In this document: piece after piece, positions 1 to 8,450 of the stretch | How positions within the stretch are numbered: position 1 is the stretch's first letter | Layout: each line of letters begins with the position of its first letter | Source: Suipraeoptans intestinalis | Lineage (GTDB): Bacteria; Bacillota; Clostridia; Lachnospirales; Lachnospiraceae | DNA length: 64,000 nt | Direction: 5' to 3' | NCBI RefSeq assembly: GCF_009696485.1 | Contig: NZ_VULY01000018.1 | Location: 1,728,001 to 1,792,000, forward strand | The notes under the pieces: generated by a model | Database searches by the model: none | What the model saw: the letters and a program-made list of their open reading frames with translations, nothing else | What the model was told of the DNA's origin: nothing | Made by a program: the position numbers and the translations under genes

Positions 1-1470
1 CGTGCAGGATTTGTTTCGGCGGTTCTTTCCGGACTGATGGGAGCAAGCCTGGACGAGATCGTGGAAGATTACATGGTAACTTACGAGAATTATTACCATG
101 TGGAAAAGGGGAGTTCCAAATATAAAAAAATCGCAGAGGCTAATATTGTAGCCTCCATGACAACGGTAGTGGCAGGTCTGCCAAAGGGAACAGACATTTC
201 CAAACGGGACCTTTCCGTGGATGTGGAAAACTACCTGAAAAAGATCGGTCTGAAGGATGAGGAGATTAAAAGGCTGAAGATCTGCCTGTCCTCCGAAAGC
301 GGAACGGTAAAAGAAATTGAAAAGTATGGCCATGCTTCTACGGATATCAAGATCGCGGATATGTTAAAAGCAGGCTATGAATACGGGGATATGGTGAAGG
401 TAACCTTTGACAACGGCTATGAGATCGTGGCGCCATTTGTAGACGGATACTATGTGGATAAAGGGAAATTCCTGGTGAGAGCATATCCGGGACACGAGAC
501 GATAGCGGTCTGCATCAACTATGGGAAACTCTATGAAACGGCAAATGTAGTGGTGGGAGACCGGCTGAAGATAGAGATGGAAAAAAAGGGAGGCTACCTG
601 GATGAGTATCTGATCCGCAATCTGAAACGGACCAATGACCGGAAGGATTATGCATCGGATGAAGTGTTTGCAAACTTCAGAAGCATTGCCTACGGAAATA
701 CGGCAGAAAACCGTCTGTACAGAAGCTCCAGCCCCATTAATAACGAGCTGGGAAGAGCCGCTTATGCAGACCGGTTGATCAAGGAAGCCGGGATCAATAC
801 GGTGGTGAACCTGGCAGACGCCAAGGAACAGATCCCCGGGTACCTGGCAGCCAACGATCAGTCCCCTTATTACAAGAGCCTGTATGAAGGAGAAAAGGTG
901 AAATTTTTGAATCTGGGGCTGGCATATCAGAGTCCGGAGTTTCAGGCAGGAATCATAGAAGGCCTGAAATTTATGGCAGAAAATAAGGGACCGTATCTGT
1001 TCCATTGTACAGAAGGAAAAGATCGTACCGGATTTTTGGGAGCTTTACTGAATTCTCTGATGGGTGCGACGCAGGAAGAGATCGTTGCGGATTACATGAA
1101 GAGCTACGAGAATTTCTATGGGGTAACACGGGAAGCAAATGCAAGGAAGTATGACCTGATCGCACAGGACGTTGTGGGAATGCTGAAGTATATTGCCGGG
1201 ACGGAGGATCTGACGGGAGTGGATCTTTCACAGAAGGCAAGAGCCTATATGCTCGCCGGAGGAATGACCGAAACAGAGATCGATCAACTGGTGGAAAACC
1301 TGTCCCAAAAGCAGCCTGCTGTGGAAACCGGAAAGCTTCCAACAAAGCCGGCGAAAAACGGGAAAGGCGCTCCTAAGACGGGAGATGAGACAAACCCGGT
1401 ATTTCCGGCTATTGCAGCACTGGCGGCAGCCTGCGTAGCGGCACAGTGGAAGAAAAAAGCTGCAAGATAA
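1..1470 (+). CDS. Sortase-anchored tandem tyrosine/serine phosphatase (5' truncated by window edge)
   Basis: The frame is open from base 1, and its first codons read RAGF, the Arg end of a CX5R phosphatase loop, so the first catalytic Cys lies just outside the window. A second complete loop, HCTEGKDRTGF, has its Cys codon at 1006-1008. The helical stretches after both loops align (DEIVEDYMVTYENYY versus EEIVADYMKSYENFY), so this is a duplicated DSP/PTP domain of the bacterial PF13350 type. A beta-rich segment of about 100 residues separates the copies; it vaguely resembles the barrel of SAM-hydroxide adenosyltransferases, but I cannot assign it. The C-terminus has APKTGD, a hydrophobic helix and a KKKAAR tail, which is a sortase signal. 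Phosphatase activity is a family property; an extracellular location is inferred from the anchor. The start of the gene is not visible. Confidence 0.85.
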   Translation, partial: RAGFVSAVLSGLMGASLDEIVEDYMVTYENYYHVEKGSSKYKKIAEANIVASMTTVVAGLPKGTDISKRDLSVDVENYLKKIGLKDEEIKRLKICLSSESGTVKEIEKYGHASTDIKIADMLKAGYEYGDMVKVTFDNGYEIVAPFVDGYYVDKGKFLVRAYPGHETIAVCINYGKLYETANVVVGDRLKIEMEKKGGYLDEYLIRNLKRTNDRKDYASDEVFANFRSIAYGNTAENRLYRSSSPINNELGRAAYADRLIKEAGINTVVNLADAKEQIPGYLAANDQSPYYKSLYEGEKVKFLNLGLAYQSPEFQAGIIEGLKFMAENKGPYLFHCTEGKDRTGFLGALLNSLMGATQEEIVADYMKSYENFYGVTREANARKYDLIAQDVVGMLKYIAGTEDLTGVDLSQKARAYMLAGGMTETEIDQLVENLSQKQPAVETGKLPTKPAKNGKGAPKTGDETNPVFPAIAALAAACVAAQWKKKAAR

Positions 1471-1520
1471 AACGGATTTTTTACAAAGCAGATCACTTTT
1501 CGGTGATCACAGAGGAAAAG

Positions 1521-1563
1521 AAAAAGGGTTCTGGCGTCACTATCGGCGCTTGGAGCCCTTTTT
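1521..1563 (+). terminator. Intrinsic terminator after the phosphatase gene
   Basis: The arms AAAAAGGGTTC and GAGCCCTTTTT pair with one G-U, with further GGCG/CGCT pairing inside, and the hairpin ends in a T tract. It lies about 50 bases after the stop codon. Confidence 0.8.
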
Positions 1564-1842
1564 ATGTACAGGAGTTTCGGTAAACTTTAGACTACGGGGA
1601 CTTTGAGAGGAAAGAAAAATGGATATGAGATAGAAAAAGCAAATAAATAGACAAAGTTTATAGAAAAAAATGATTGGAAATCAGCGAGAAGGATTGCTAG
1701 GATGAAAATAGCCATGCAGGCGGATCCCGGATTTACAGATACCGGGAGGTGGAGGAAATGAAGGGGAATCCCCATAAATTGCCTGAATGGAAGTTTTTTG
1801 CAAAAGAAGACAGAAAAAGAAAAGACAACAGGAGGAAAACAA
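1564..1842. other. Leader region of the rhodanese lipoprotein, no assigned gene
   Basis: About 280 bases without a convincing gene. A strong ribosome site (GGAGGTGGAGGAA) precedes an ATG at 1758 that opens a frame of about 72 codons, overlapping the lipoprotein start in another frame. Its product is highly charged and not recognised. It could be a leader peptide or chance. No riboswitch fold is recognised. Confidence 0.4.
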
Positions 1843-3147
1843 ATGAAACGGAGAGCATGGGGAAGCTTGCTGCTGGCTGTGATGCTACTGGCAATGGCTT
1901 GTGGGAAGAAGGAAACAGCAGAAGAAAAAAAGAAGGAAAAAGAAACAGTTTCCAAACAGGTGGAATCTGTCGATAAGAAAACGGTATATGTGACGCCGGA
2001 ATGGGTGAAGAGTGTCATTGACGGACAGCAGCCGGAATCAGACGACTATGTTATTTTAGAAACATCCACAACCGATGAAGCTTACAAGGAGGGACACATA
2101 CCGGGAGCTTATCACTGTGATGTCCATCTGTTTGAAACCAGCACATATGCAGCCTATGCGGATAACACGATTGATTATTCCAATGCAGAGCTGGGGAATA
2201 TCGTTTCTCCGGAGGAATTAAAGAAAGTTGTAAATGATTACGGGATCACCAAGGACACAACGGTCATTACCTATGGTTCCCATCCGGCTACCGAAAGGGA
2301 AGCTTTTATCCTTTTGTATTGTGGTGTGGAAAATGTAAAAGTGCTGGACGGAACGATGGAACATTGGAAACAGGCAGGCTTTGAGGTGGAAAAGCAGGTG
2401 AATACCCCGACGCCGTCGGAGGAATTTGGAGCAGAGATACCGGTGCATCCGGAATATGTACTATCTCTGCAGGAAGTGAAGGAACAGCTACAGAAAAATT
2501 CCAATTTTAAGCTGGTCAGCGTAAGAAGTCTTGGAGAATTTGAAGGAATCTCAGACGGAAATTATCCGATGCTTCAGGAAAAGGGTGAGATCGCCGGCGC
2601 TGTTTTTGGAAAAGCGGGAGAAGACGCCAATACAATGGATGAATATATGAAAAAAGACGGAACTGTCATTGATTACAAGACGTTTCAGTCCTACATGGCA
2701 GAGAGCAATGTGACAAAAGATAATGAAGTCAGCTTTTTCTGCGGAACCGGGTGGAGAGCGACTATGCCGCTTCTTTTGGCATATGAACAAGGGTGGAAGG
2801 TAACCCTGTATGATGGTGGATGGTGGGCATGGACCAGAAATCCGGCAGAAAATGAAACACAGATGCTTACTCCGGATCAGGCAAAGACCTGCTGTAGATT
2901 CGCCTATACGGAATCAGAAATTTTCTTGAAAATGGGGGAAAAAGACAAGGAAGTGAATCAGATCTCCATATTTCCGGCAAGCGGAACCCTGCCTCCGGTA
3001 CGATTTAAATCGGACAATACGGACGTTGTGACGGTGGGAGAAGACGGAAAGGTGACGGCAGTGGGAGAAGGAACAGCAACCATAAAAATGATAGCGACTG
3101 ATTTTTCGGGAAGAAATACTTCCTATAAGGTAACGGTAACTCCTTGA
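1843..3147 (+). CDS. Rhodanese-domain lipoprotein with C-terminal Big2 domain
   Basis: The ATG at 1843 is chosen because AGGAGG sits 7 bases upstream and the protein then opens with a lipoprotein signal: KRR, a hydrophobic stretch and lipobox LAMAC. There are two rhodanese folds. The first, at about residues 45-175, has GSH where the active-site Cys would be, so it is probably inactive. The second, at about 205-340, has the loop FFCGTGWRA with Cys300. The last 70 residues (ISIFPASG to the end, with VTAVGEGTATI) form a bacterial Ig-like Big2 domain. Rhodaneses transfer sulfane sulfur from donors such as thiosulfate; the natural substrate here is unknown. Expected location is the outer face of the membrane. 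The product of 434 residues looks intact. Confidence 0.88.
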   Translation: MKRRAWGSLLLAVMLLAMACGKKETAEEKKKEKETVSKQVESVDKKTVYVTPEWVKSVIDGQQPESDDYVILETSTTDEAYKEGHIPGAYHCDVHLFETSTYAAYADNTIDYSNAELGNIVSPEELKKVVNDYGITKDTTVITYGSHPATEREAFILLYCGVENVKVLDGTMEHWKQAGFEVEKQVNTPTPSEEFGAEIPVHPEYVLSLQEVKEQLQKNSNFKLVSVRSLGEFEGISDGNYPMLQEKGEIAGAVFGKAGEDANTMDEYMKKDGTVIDYKTFQSYMAESNVTKDNEVSFFCGTGWRATMPLLLAYEQGWKVTLYDGGWWAWTRNPAENETQMLTPDQAKTCCRFAYTESEIFLKMGEKDKEVNQISIFPASGTLPPVRFKSDNTDVVTVGEDGKVTAVGEGTATIKMIATDFSGRNTSYKVTVTP

Positions 3148-3215
3148 GAAAATCTTATCAGCTCATAAATTTTTGCGGATTTTTTCATATTTTTCTACCC
3201 AGAAAACAAAATTGG

Positions 3216-3224
3216 TGTTATAAT
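3216..3224 (+). promoter_or_regulatory. Extended -10 promoter of tRNA-Gly
   Basis: TGTTATAAT forms an extended -10 (TG at 3216-3217, TATAAT at 3219-3224). No good -35 is seen. It lies 37 bases before the mature tRNA 5' end. Confidence 0.6.
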
Positions 3225-3260
3225 GAAACGGAACGGTTCGGAGCATCCGGATCGTCCTGT

Positions 3261-3330
3261 GCAGGGTTAGTACATCGGTAGTATGCGAGCTTCCCAAGCT
3301 CGAGAGGCGGGTTCGATTCCCGTACCCTGC
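3261..3330 (+). tRNA. tRNA-Gly (anticodon CCC)
   Basis: A 70-nt cloverleaf: acceptor arms GCAGGGT and ACCCTGC pair fully, the D arm is GTAC/GTAT, the anticodon stem CGAGC/GCTCG closes loop TTCCCAA with CCC at 3293-3295, and the T arm carries TTCGATT. CCA is not encoded. A TTTTT run follows immediately and may help end the transcript. Confidence 0.95.
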
Positions 3331-3462
3331 TTTTTATTTTGCCCAAATATTGAGAGAATCCGGGATGGATCCGGCAACGTCCAGGAAGCAGAAAGCACGG
3401 AGCGCAGGCTGAGAGGAGAACTGTTTATTCCTTTTGAAAGGGAAAGCAGGGCTCTTTTTTGC

Positions 3463-3567
3463 TTTCACAGGAAGCTTGAGTCCCGTGAAAGTAAAAAGGC
3501 TTCGTCGAGATCACACTGCGGCAGGCTGAAACGGTGTCCCCAAGTAGGGAAAGAGTGCGGGAAGAGA
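3463..3567 (+). repeat. Dispersed intergenic repeat, copy A
   Basis: This copy begins with a hairpin, CTTTCAC paired to GTGAAAG, followed by an A-rich stretch, GGCTTCGTCGAGAT and CACTGCG. The same order of elements recurs at 46906-47020, with best similarity over the first 60 bases. It lies in the 380-base gap between tRNA-Gly and the sugar kinase. There is no coding potential that I trust; the function is unknown. Confidence 0.6.
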
Positions 3568-3709
3568 AGACCTCGTGTTTCTAAGAAAGCGGAAAATGCC
3601 GGCGCAGAATTGCCCGGATATTATAAAATGCAGGTGTTCATCTAATAGAATGTATGGTAGAATAAAAGGCAAAAGCAAAGTCCGGATGGAGAGGAGTAAG
3701 GAGTCGGAT

Positions 3710-4690
3710 ATGGAAAAAAAGTATGATGTAGTGGCTTTAGGAGAAATGCTGATAGATTTTGCAGTAAGCGGAGAAAGCAGCCAGGGGAACAAGCTGCATG
3801 AGGCGTGCCCGGGAGGGGCGCCCACCAACGTATTGGCCATGCTGAACAGGTGGGGAAGAAAGACAGCCATGATCGGGAAAGTGGGGGATGATCAGTTTGG
3901 AAAACTTCTGAAAGGAACGCTGGATGATCTGGGAATCGAATCCAAGGGTCTGATCCTGGACCGGGAATACCCGACTACTTTGGCATTTGTGCACACTTTT
4001 CCCGATGGCGACCGGGATTTTTCCTTCTATCGGAATCCGTCGGCAGATATGATGCTATCCTGGGAGGAAGTGGATGTGGATCTGATCCGACAGGCCAGGA
4101 TCCTGCATTTTGGTACCCTGTCTCTCACCAGTGAGCCGGTAAAAAGTGCTACAAAACGAGCGATAGAGGAAGCTAAGAAGGCAGGCTGTCTTATCAGCTT
4201 CGACCCGAATCTGCGTCCGCCCCTCTGGAAGACGCTGGAGGATGCCAAAGAGCAGATGGAGTACGGGCTTGGACAGTGTGATATCCTGAAGATCTCTGAC
4301 AATGAGATCCAGTTTGTCAGTGGTAAAGAGGACTATGATGAAGGAATCCGTTATCTGCAGGAAACCTATGGGATCCCGCTGATCTTTCTGACCATGGGAA
4401 AAGAGGGAAGCCGTGCCTACTACAAGGACATTCGGGTAGAGAGAAAGGGATTTTCTGTGAATACCATAGAAACCACGGGAGCAGGAGACGCCTTTTGCGG
4501 TTCTGCCTTACACGGTGTGCTGGAAGTGGGAATGGAGCATTTCAACGAAGAAAATCTGGGAGATATACTGACAAGAGCCAACGCAGGAGCGGCGCTGATC
4601 ACCACCAGGAAGGGAGCGATCCGTTCCATGCCGTCCAGGGAGGAAATAGCGGCGCTGTTGGCAGAAGGAAAGAAACAGGGAGAAGAGTAA
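3710..4690 (+). CDS. PfkB-family carbohydrate kinase (fructokinase-like)
   Basis: Starts at the ATG preceded by TAAGGAG. The longer frame upstream has no comparable ribosome site and overlaps repeat DNA. The N-terminal DVVALGEMLIDF and the CPGGAPTNVLAML block are ribokinase-fold substrate-binding signatures. The C-terminal signature ETTGAGDAFCGSALHG contains the GAGD anion hole and catalytic Asp. The length of 326 residues is normal for fructokinases, which phosphorylate fructose using ATP in the cytoplasm. The exact sugar cannot be read from sequence. The gene is 3 bases from murT, so the two are probably co-transcribed, although the functions are unrelated. Confidence 0.88.
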   Translation: MEKKYDVVALGEMLIDFAVSGESSQGNKLHEACPGGAPTNVLAMLNRWGRKTAMIGKVGDDQFGKLLKGTLDDLGIESKGLILDREYPTTLAFVHTFPDGDRDFSFYRNPSADMMLSWEEVDVDLIRQARILHFGTLSLTSEPVKSATKRAIEEAKKAGCLISFDPNLRPPLWKTLEDAKEQMEYGLGQCDILKISDNEIQFVSGKEDYDEGIRYLQETYGIPLIFLTMGKEGSRAYYKDIRVERKGFSVNTIETTGAGDAFCGSALHGVLEVGMEHFNEENLGDILTRANAGAALITTRKGAIRSMPSREEIAALLAEGKKQGEE

Positions 4691-4693
4691 CAT

Positions 4694-6031
4694 ATGGGAT
4701 TACGCAGAGTACTGGCGGTCTGGGCAGCAAAGGCAGCAGAAAAAATAAGTGTGAAAGTGTTTCACCGGCAGGGAGTGACATGGGCAGGGAAGATTGCGCT
4801 GGCTATTTGTCCCAATATCCTTGCAGAGCTGTCGAAGCAGGTCCGAAAAGACATTTTTGTGGTGTGCGGAACCAACGGAAAAACGACTACCAACAATCTT
4901 CTGGCGGCGGCTCTGAAAGCGGAAGGATATCGTGTGATCTGCAATCGTACCGGTTCTAATATGCTGAACGGGGTGGCCGCTGCTTTCGCACTGGGGGCAG
5001 GACTCAATGGGAAGATAGAGGCGGACTATGCCTGTATTGAGATCGACGAGGCTTCCACCAGACGTGTCTTCCCCTTTTTTAAGCCGGATTACATGGTGCT
5101 GACCAACCTGTTTCGGGATCAGCTGGACCGCTACGGAGAAATTGACCTGATCATGGAAATTTTAAAGGAAAGCATACAGTCGGCGCCCGAAATGAAAGTG
5201 ATCGTCAACGGAGACGACGCACTGTCGGCCTATCTGGCAAAAGACAGCGGCAACGCATATGTCGCATACGGGATCAGCAAACCGGTTCAGAGGGAAACGG
5301 TACAGGAGATCCGGGAAGGAAGATTCTGTAAATGCTGCGGAGCCGTGTTGGACTACGAGTTTTATCATTACAGCCAACTGGGAAGCTACCATTGCAGCAA
5401 ATGTGGATTCCAGAGGCCGAAGCTGTCTTTTGATGCAGAGGATATCCATCTGGAGAACGGTCTGGCATTTGCAACGGAAGGAAGAAAATTTACCACGTCC
5501 TATCGAGGCTTTTACAATATCTACAACCTTTTGGCTGCCTACAGTGCGGCCAGAACGGCGGGACTTTCCCTGGAGCATTTTCAGACCATGCTGGATGCAT
5601 TCCGGCCGGAAAATGGCAGGATGGAAAAATTTCACATTGCAGGGACAGATGTGCTCTTGAATCTGGCAAAAAATCCGGCTGGGTTTAATCAGAATATTAC
5701 AGCGGTACTGGAGGATCCGTCTCCGAAGGATCTGATCATTGCCATCAATGACAATATGCAGGATGGGATTGATGTTTCCTGGCTGTGGGACGTAGATTTT
5801 GATCGGCTCCGGCTGGCGTCCGTAGAATCCATCCTGGCAAGCGGGATCCGGTGTCACGACATGGGACTCCGACTGAAATACGCAGGAATACAGGCGCAGA
5901 TAGAGGCAGATATCGAAAAGGCGATCGACAGAAAGCTGAAGGATGGCTGCGGCAATCTATATGTTCTGGTCAACTATACGGCATTATTTGGAACCAGAAA
6001 TGTGCTGAAAAACATGGAGGAAAGCAGATAG
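4694..6031 (+). CDS. murT: Lipid II isoglutaminyl synthase, Mur ligase subunit MurT
   Basis: The Mur ligase ATP loop is GTNGKTTTNN near residue 60, followed by GSNMLNGVAAAF. A four-Cys zinc ribbon typical of MurT lies at about residues 212-236 (CKCCGAVLDYEF then HCSKCGFQ). The C-terminal region contains LAKNPAGFNQ and DVSWLWDVDF, characteristic of the MurT C-terminal domain (DUF1727). With GatD it amidates the alpha-carboxyl of D-Glu in lipid II, making D-isoglutamine and allowing peptidoglycan cross-linking. The gatD start overlaps this stop by one base (TAGTG), consistent with coupled translation of a two-subunit enzyme. The product of 445 residues is the expected length. Confidence 0.95.
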   Translation: MGLRRVLAVWAAKAAEKISVKVFHRQGVTWAGKIALAICPNILAELSKQVRKDIFVVCGTNGKTTTNNLLAAALKAEGYRVICNRTGSNMLNGVAAAFALGAGLNGKIEADYACIEIDEASTRRVFPFFKPDYMVLTNLFRDQLDRYGEIDLIMEILKESIQSAPEMKVIVNGDDALSAYLAKDSGNAYVAYGISKPVQRETVQEIREGRFCKCCGAVLDYEFYHYSQLGSYHCSKCGFQRPKLSFDAEDIHLENGLAFATEGRKFTTSYRGFYNIYNLLAAYSAARTAGLSLEHFQTMLDAFRPENGRMEKFHIAGTDVLLNLAKNPAGFNQNITAVLEDPSPKDLIIAINDNMQDGIDVSWLWDVDFDRLRLASVESILASGIRCHDMGLRLKYAGIQAQIEADIEKAIDRKLKDGCGNLYVLVNYTALFGTRNVLKNMEESR

Positions 6032-6774
6032 TGGGAGAAAAACAGCAAACGATCACAGTGGGACACCTCTACCCGGATCTTTTGAATCTGTACGGAGACA
6101 GAGGCAATATCGCCTGCCTGCAGCAGAGATGCAGATGGCGAGGGATCGAGGCAAAGGTCAAAGAGTTCCACCTGGGAGAGCAGATAGATTTTACAGAACT
6201 GGATATCGTGCTTCTTGGCGGAGGATCCGACCGGGAGCAGGCGATCGTGTGCCGGGAATTATCCTCCATCAAGGAGCAGTTCCGGCAGTATGTGGAGGAT
6301 GATGGCGTGGTGATCGCTGTCTGCGGCGGATACCAGCTTCTGGGAAGTTACTATCAGACCAAAACAGAAAAAATAGAAGGCTTGGGACTGGTGGATCTTT
6401 ATACCGTGCAGGAGGAAGGTCGGCTGATCGGAAATATCGTTTTGAAAAGTGAACTGTGCGATATGCCGGTAGTAGGATTTGAAAACCACGGAGGAAGAAC
6501 GTATATTGGCAGCGGCCGCCCCTTTGGAGAAGTGGTGGCAGGCTATGGAAATGATGGAAAAAGCGGTTATGAAGGAGTGCTCTATAAAAATGTGATCGGA
6601 ACCTATCTTCATGGACCATTGTTGCCTAAAAATCCACAGATTTCGGATCATCTGATCCGCCAGGCGCTGCTTAGGAAATACAAAGAGGCAGATCTAAAGC
6701 CCCTGGAGGATGAACTGGAAAGCCAGGCAAACGCCTGCATGTACCGGAGGATTCTGGGGGAACAGAAGGGATAG
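6031..6774 (+). CDS. gatD: Lipid II isoglutaminyl synthase, glutaminase subunit GatD
   Basis: Starts at a GTG overlapping the murT stop, giving VGEKQQTITVGHLYPDLLNL, the usual GatD N-terminus with HLYPDLLNLYGD. It is a class I CobB/CobQ-like glutamine amidotransferase. The nucleophile Cys lies in VIAVCGGYQLLG, the catalytic His in GTYLHGPLLPKNP, and DIVLLGGGSDREQ precedes the active site. It supplies ammonia to MurT. At 247 residues it is a standard length. A frame extending upstream inside murT exists but is not needed. Confidence 0.94.
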   Translation: MGEKQQTITVGHLYPDLLNLYGDRGNIACLQQRCRWRGIEAKVKEFHLGEQIDFTELDIVLLGGGSDREQAIVCRELSSIKEQFRQYVEDDGVVIAVCGGYQLLGSYYQTKTEKIEGLGLVDLYTVQEEGRLIGNIVLKSELCDMPVVGFENHGGRTYIGSGRPFGEVVAGYGNDGKSGYEGVLYKNVIGTYLHGPLLPKNPQISDHLIRQALLRKYKEADLKPLEDELESQANACMYRRILGEQKG

Positions 6775-6791
6775 CAGGAAGGACGGGGAAA

Positions 6792-7241
6792 ATGGAGCTA
6801 CAATACAACGAGACGGCAAGAAGCAAGGTATGGAGGATGGTCATGGTCAGCTCCTCCATTGTGATCGTGTTGGTGGGAGTTTATCTGATGATCCGGTTAT
6901 TTACCAACAATCCTTTGGAAGGTGCCTGGCAGTATGAGGATGGAGATATTCTTTTGATCTTGAAAAACGAGCATCAGGGGATTGTCCGTCTGCAGGGAAT
7001 GGAAGAGGGAACCACGATAGATGTGAAGGTGGATTATACGCTCAACAAAGAGGAGAAAACTTTAAGCATACACGAAAGCAAGGAAGAAACGGATCGGCTG
7101 GTCAAGAAGGGATATTCCAGGGAACTGCTGGAAAATCAGATGGGCGTCATCACAAATACCTTCGATTACAATGTGGAGAAAGACCGGCTGACCCTCTCGG
7201 AAAGAGAGTATGGAGATCAGATGGTGTTTCTGAAGCAGTAA
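6792..7241 (+). CDS. Small membrane-anchored protein of unknown function
   Basis: 149 residues. One transmembrane helix (about residues 15-40, VMVSSSIVIVLVGVYLMIRLF) is followed by a soluble domain beginning GAWQYEDGDILLILKN, alternating short beta strands and charged turns, which suggests a small beta-barrel or lipocalin-like fold outside the membrane. I do not recognise a named family. It starts 18 bases after gatD with GACGGGGAAA upstream, so it is probably the last gene of the murT-gatD unit, and a strong terminator follows at 7263. An envelope role is inferred only from this neighbourhood. Confidence 0.75.
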   Translation: MELQYNETARSKVWRMVMVSSSIVIVLVGVYLMIRLFTNNPLEGAWQYEDGDILLILKNEHQGIVRLQGMEEGTTIDVKVDYTLNKEEKTLSIHESKEETDRLVKKGYSRELLENQMGVITNTFDYNVEKDRLTLSEREYGDQMVFLKQ

Positions 7242-7262
7242 GTGGAAAGAAGAAGGAAAAGC

Positions 7263-7295
7263 AAAAAGACTTGTTCCCGTGAATAAGTCTTTTTG
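7263..7295 (+). terminator. Intrinsic terminator closing the murT-gatD unit
   Basis: AAAAAGACTTGTTC pairs with GAATAAGTCTTTTT (one G-U) around a 4-base loop; the 3' arm ends in a T tract. A second hairpin (GCACC..GGTGC, 7329-7354) lies in the leader of ispG. Confidence 0.85.
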
Positions 7296-7395
7296 TAATG
7301 GCAGCTGACCGGAGCAGGGGCGGCTTAAGCACCGGGGCCTTCAAGGCCTGGTGCGTGTTTAGGATACCTTTGGATCGCAGGAAGGAGGAAAGAAG

Positions 7396-8450
7396 ATGTA
7401 CAGAACGGAAACAAAGCAGATCCGGATTGGGAATCGGATGATCGGAGGGGGAATCCCGTGGCGATCCAGTCCATGACCAATACCAGGACAGAAGATATTG
7501 CAGGGACGATCCAACAGATCCACCGACTGGAAAAGGCGGGCTGTGAGATCATCCGCTGTGCAGTGCCTACCATGGAGGCTGCCAGGGCGTTGTCCTCCAT
7601 CAAACAGGAAATTTCAATCCCCCTGGTGGCGGACATTCATTTTGACTATCGCCTGGCACTGGCCGCCATGGAAAACGGGGCAGACAAGATCCGGATCAAT
7701 CCGGGAAATATCGGAGACGCTGACAGGGTCCGACAGGTGGTGGAGGCTGCAAAAGAAAAAAAGATTCCCATTCGCATAGGGGTCAACAGCGGTTCTCTGG
7801 AAAAGAAATATCTGGAGGCCTACCGCCAGGTGACGGCAAAGGGTCTGGCGGAGAGTGCCATGGAAAAGGTGCGTCTCATTGAAGAAATGGGATATGATCA
7901 ACTGGTGGTCAGCATTAAGTCTTCGAATGTGAAGATGTGTGTGGAGGCGCACCGTCAGATCGCACAGGTGTGCCCTTATCCTTTGCATGTAGGGATCACA
8001 GAGGCGGGAACACTGCAGGCGGGAAGCATTAAGTCTGCCATTGGTCTGGGACTGATCCTGGATCAGGGGATCGGAGATACCATCCGGGTATCTCTGACAG
8101 GAGATCCGGTGGAGGAGATCCGGGCGGCTAAGCTGATCCTGAAAACGTTGGGACTGCGAAAAGGCGGAGTGGAAGTGGTTGCCTGCCCGACCTGCGGAAG
8201 AACCCAGATCGATCTGATCCGCCTGGCAAATCAGGTGGAAGAGATGGTGGACGGAATGGAACTGGATATCAAGGTAGCAGTAATGGGGTGCGTGGTAAAT
8301 GGACCGGGGGAAGCAAGAGAAGCGGATATCGGAATCGCCGGAGGCAGAGGGGAAGGCCTGCTGATCCGGAAAGGGCAGGTGGTAAGGAAGGTAAGAGAAG
8401 AGGAACTGCTTGCTGTTTTAAAGGAAGAATTGGAGCATTGGAATGAATAA
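7396..8450 (+). CDS. ispG: 4-hydroxy-3-methylbut-2-enyl diphosphate synthase IspG, with N-terminal frameshift
   Basis: IspG converts MEcPP to HMBPP in the MEP isoprenoid pathway using a [4Fe-4S] cluster. Cluster ligands are seen in VACPTCGRTQ and MGCVVNGPGEA; the TIM-barrel begins AIQSMTNTRTED. The conserved N-terminus MYRTETKQIRIGNRMIGG starts at an ATG at 7396 with GGAGG upstream, but it is in a different frame from the rest. The distance from this ATG to the V of PVAIQSM is 62 bases where 63 is needed. One G appears to be missing from GGAGGGGG at 7444-7451. As it stands, translation could only begin at GTG 7458, for which that G run would serve as ribosome site, losing 21 residues. Either a sequencing error or a real lesion in a usually essential gene. 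It overlaps polC by 8 bases. Confidence 0.9.

Noticed and set aside
1749-1976. 75-residue frame starting near 1749 as a gene
   Set aside because: It has a good ribosome site, but overlaps the lipoprotein gene in another frame and its product is highly charged with no recognisable motif; kept only as a possible leader.
3283-3645. 120-residue frame covering tRNA-Gly and repeat copy A
   Set aside because: It runs through a tRNA gene and a structured repeat and lacks a ribosome site.
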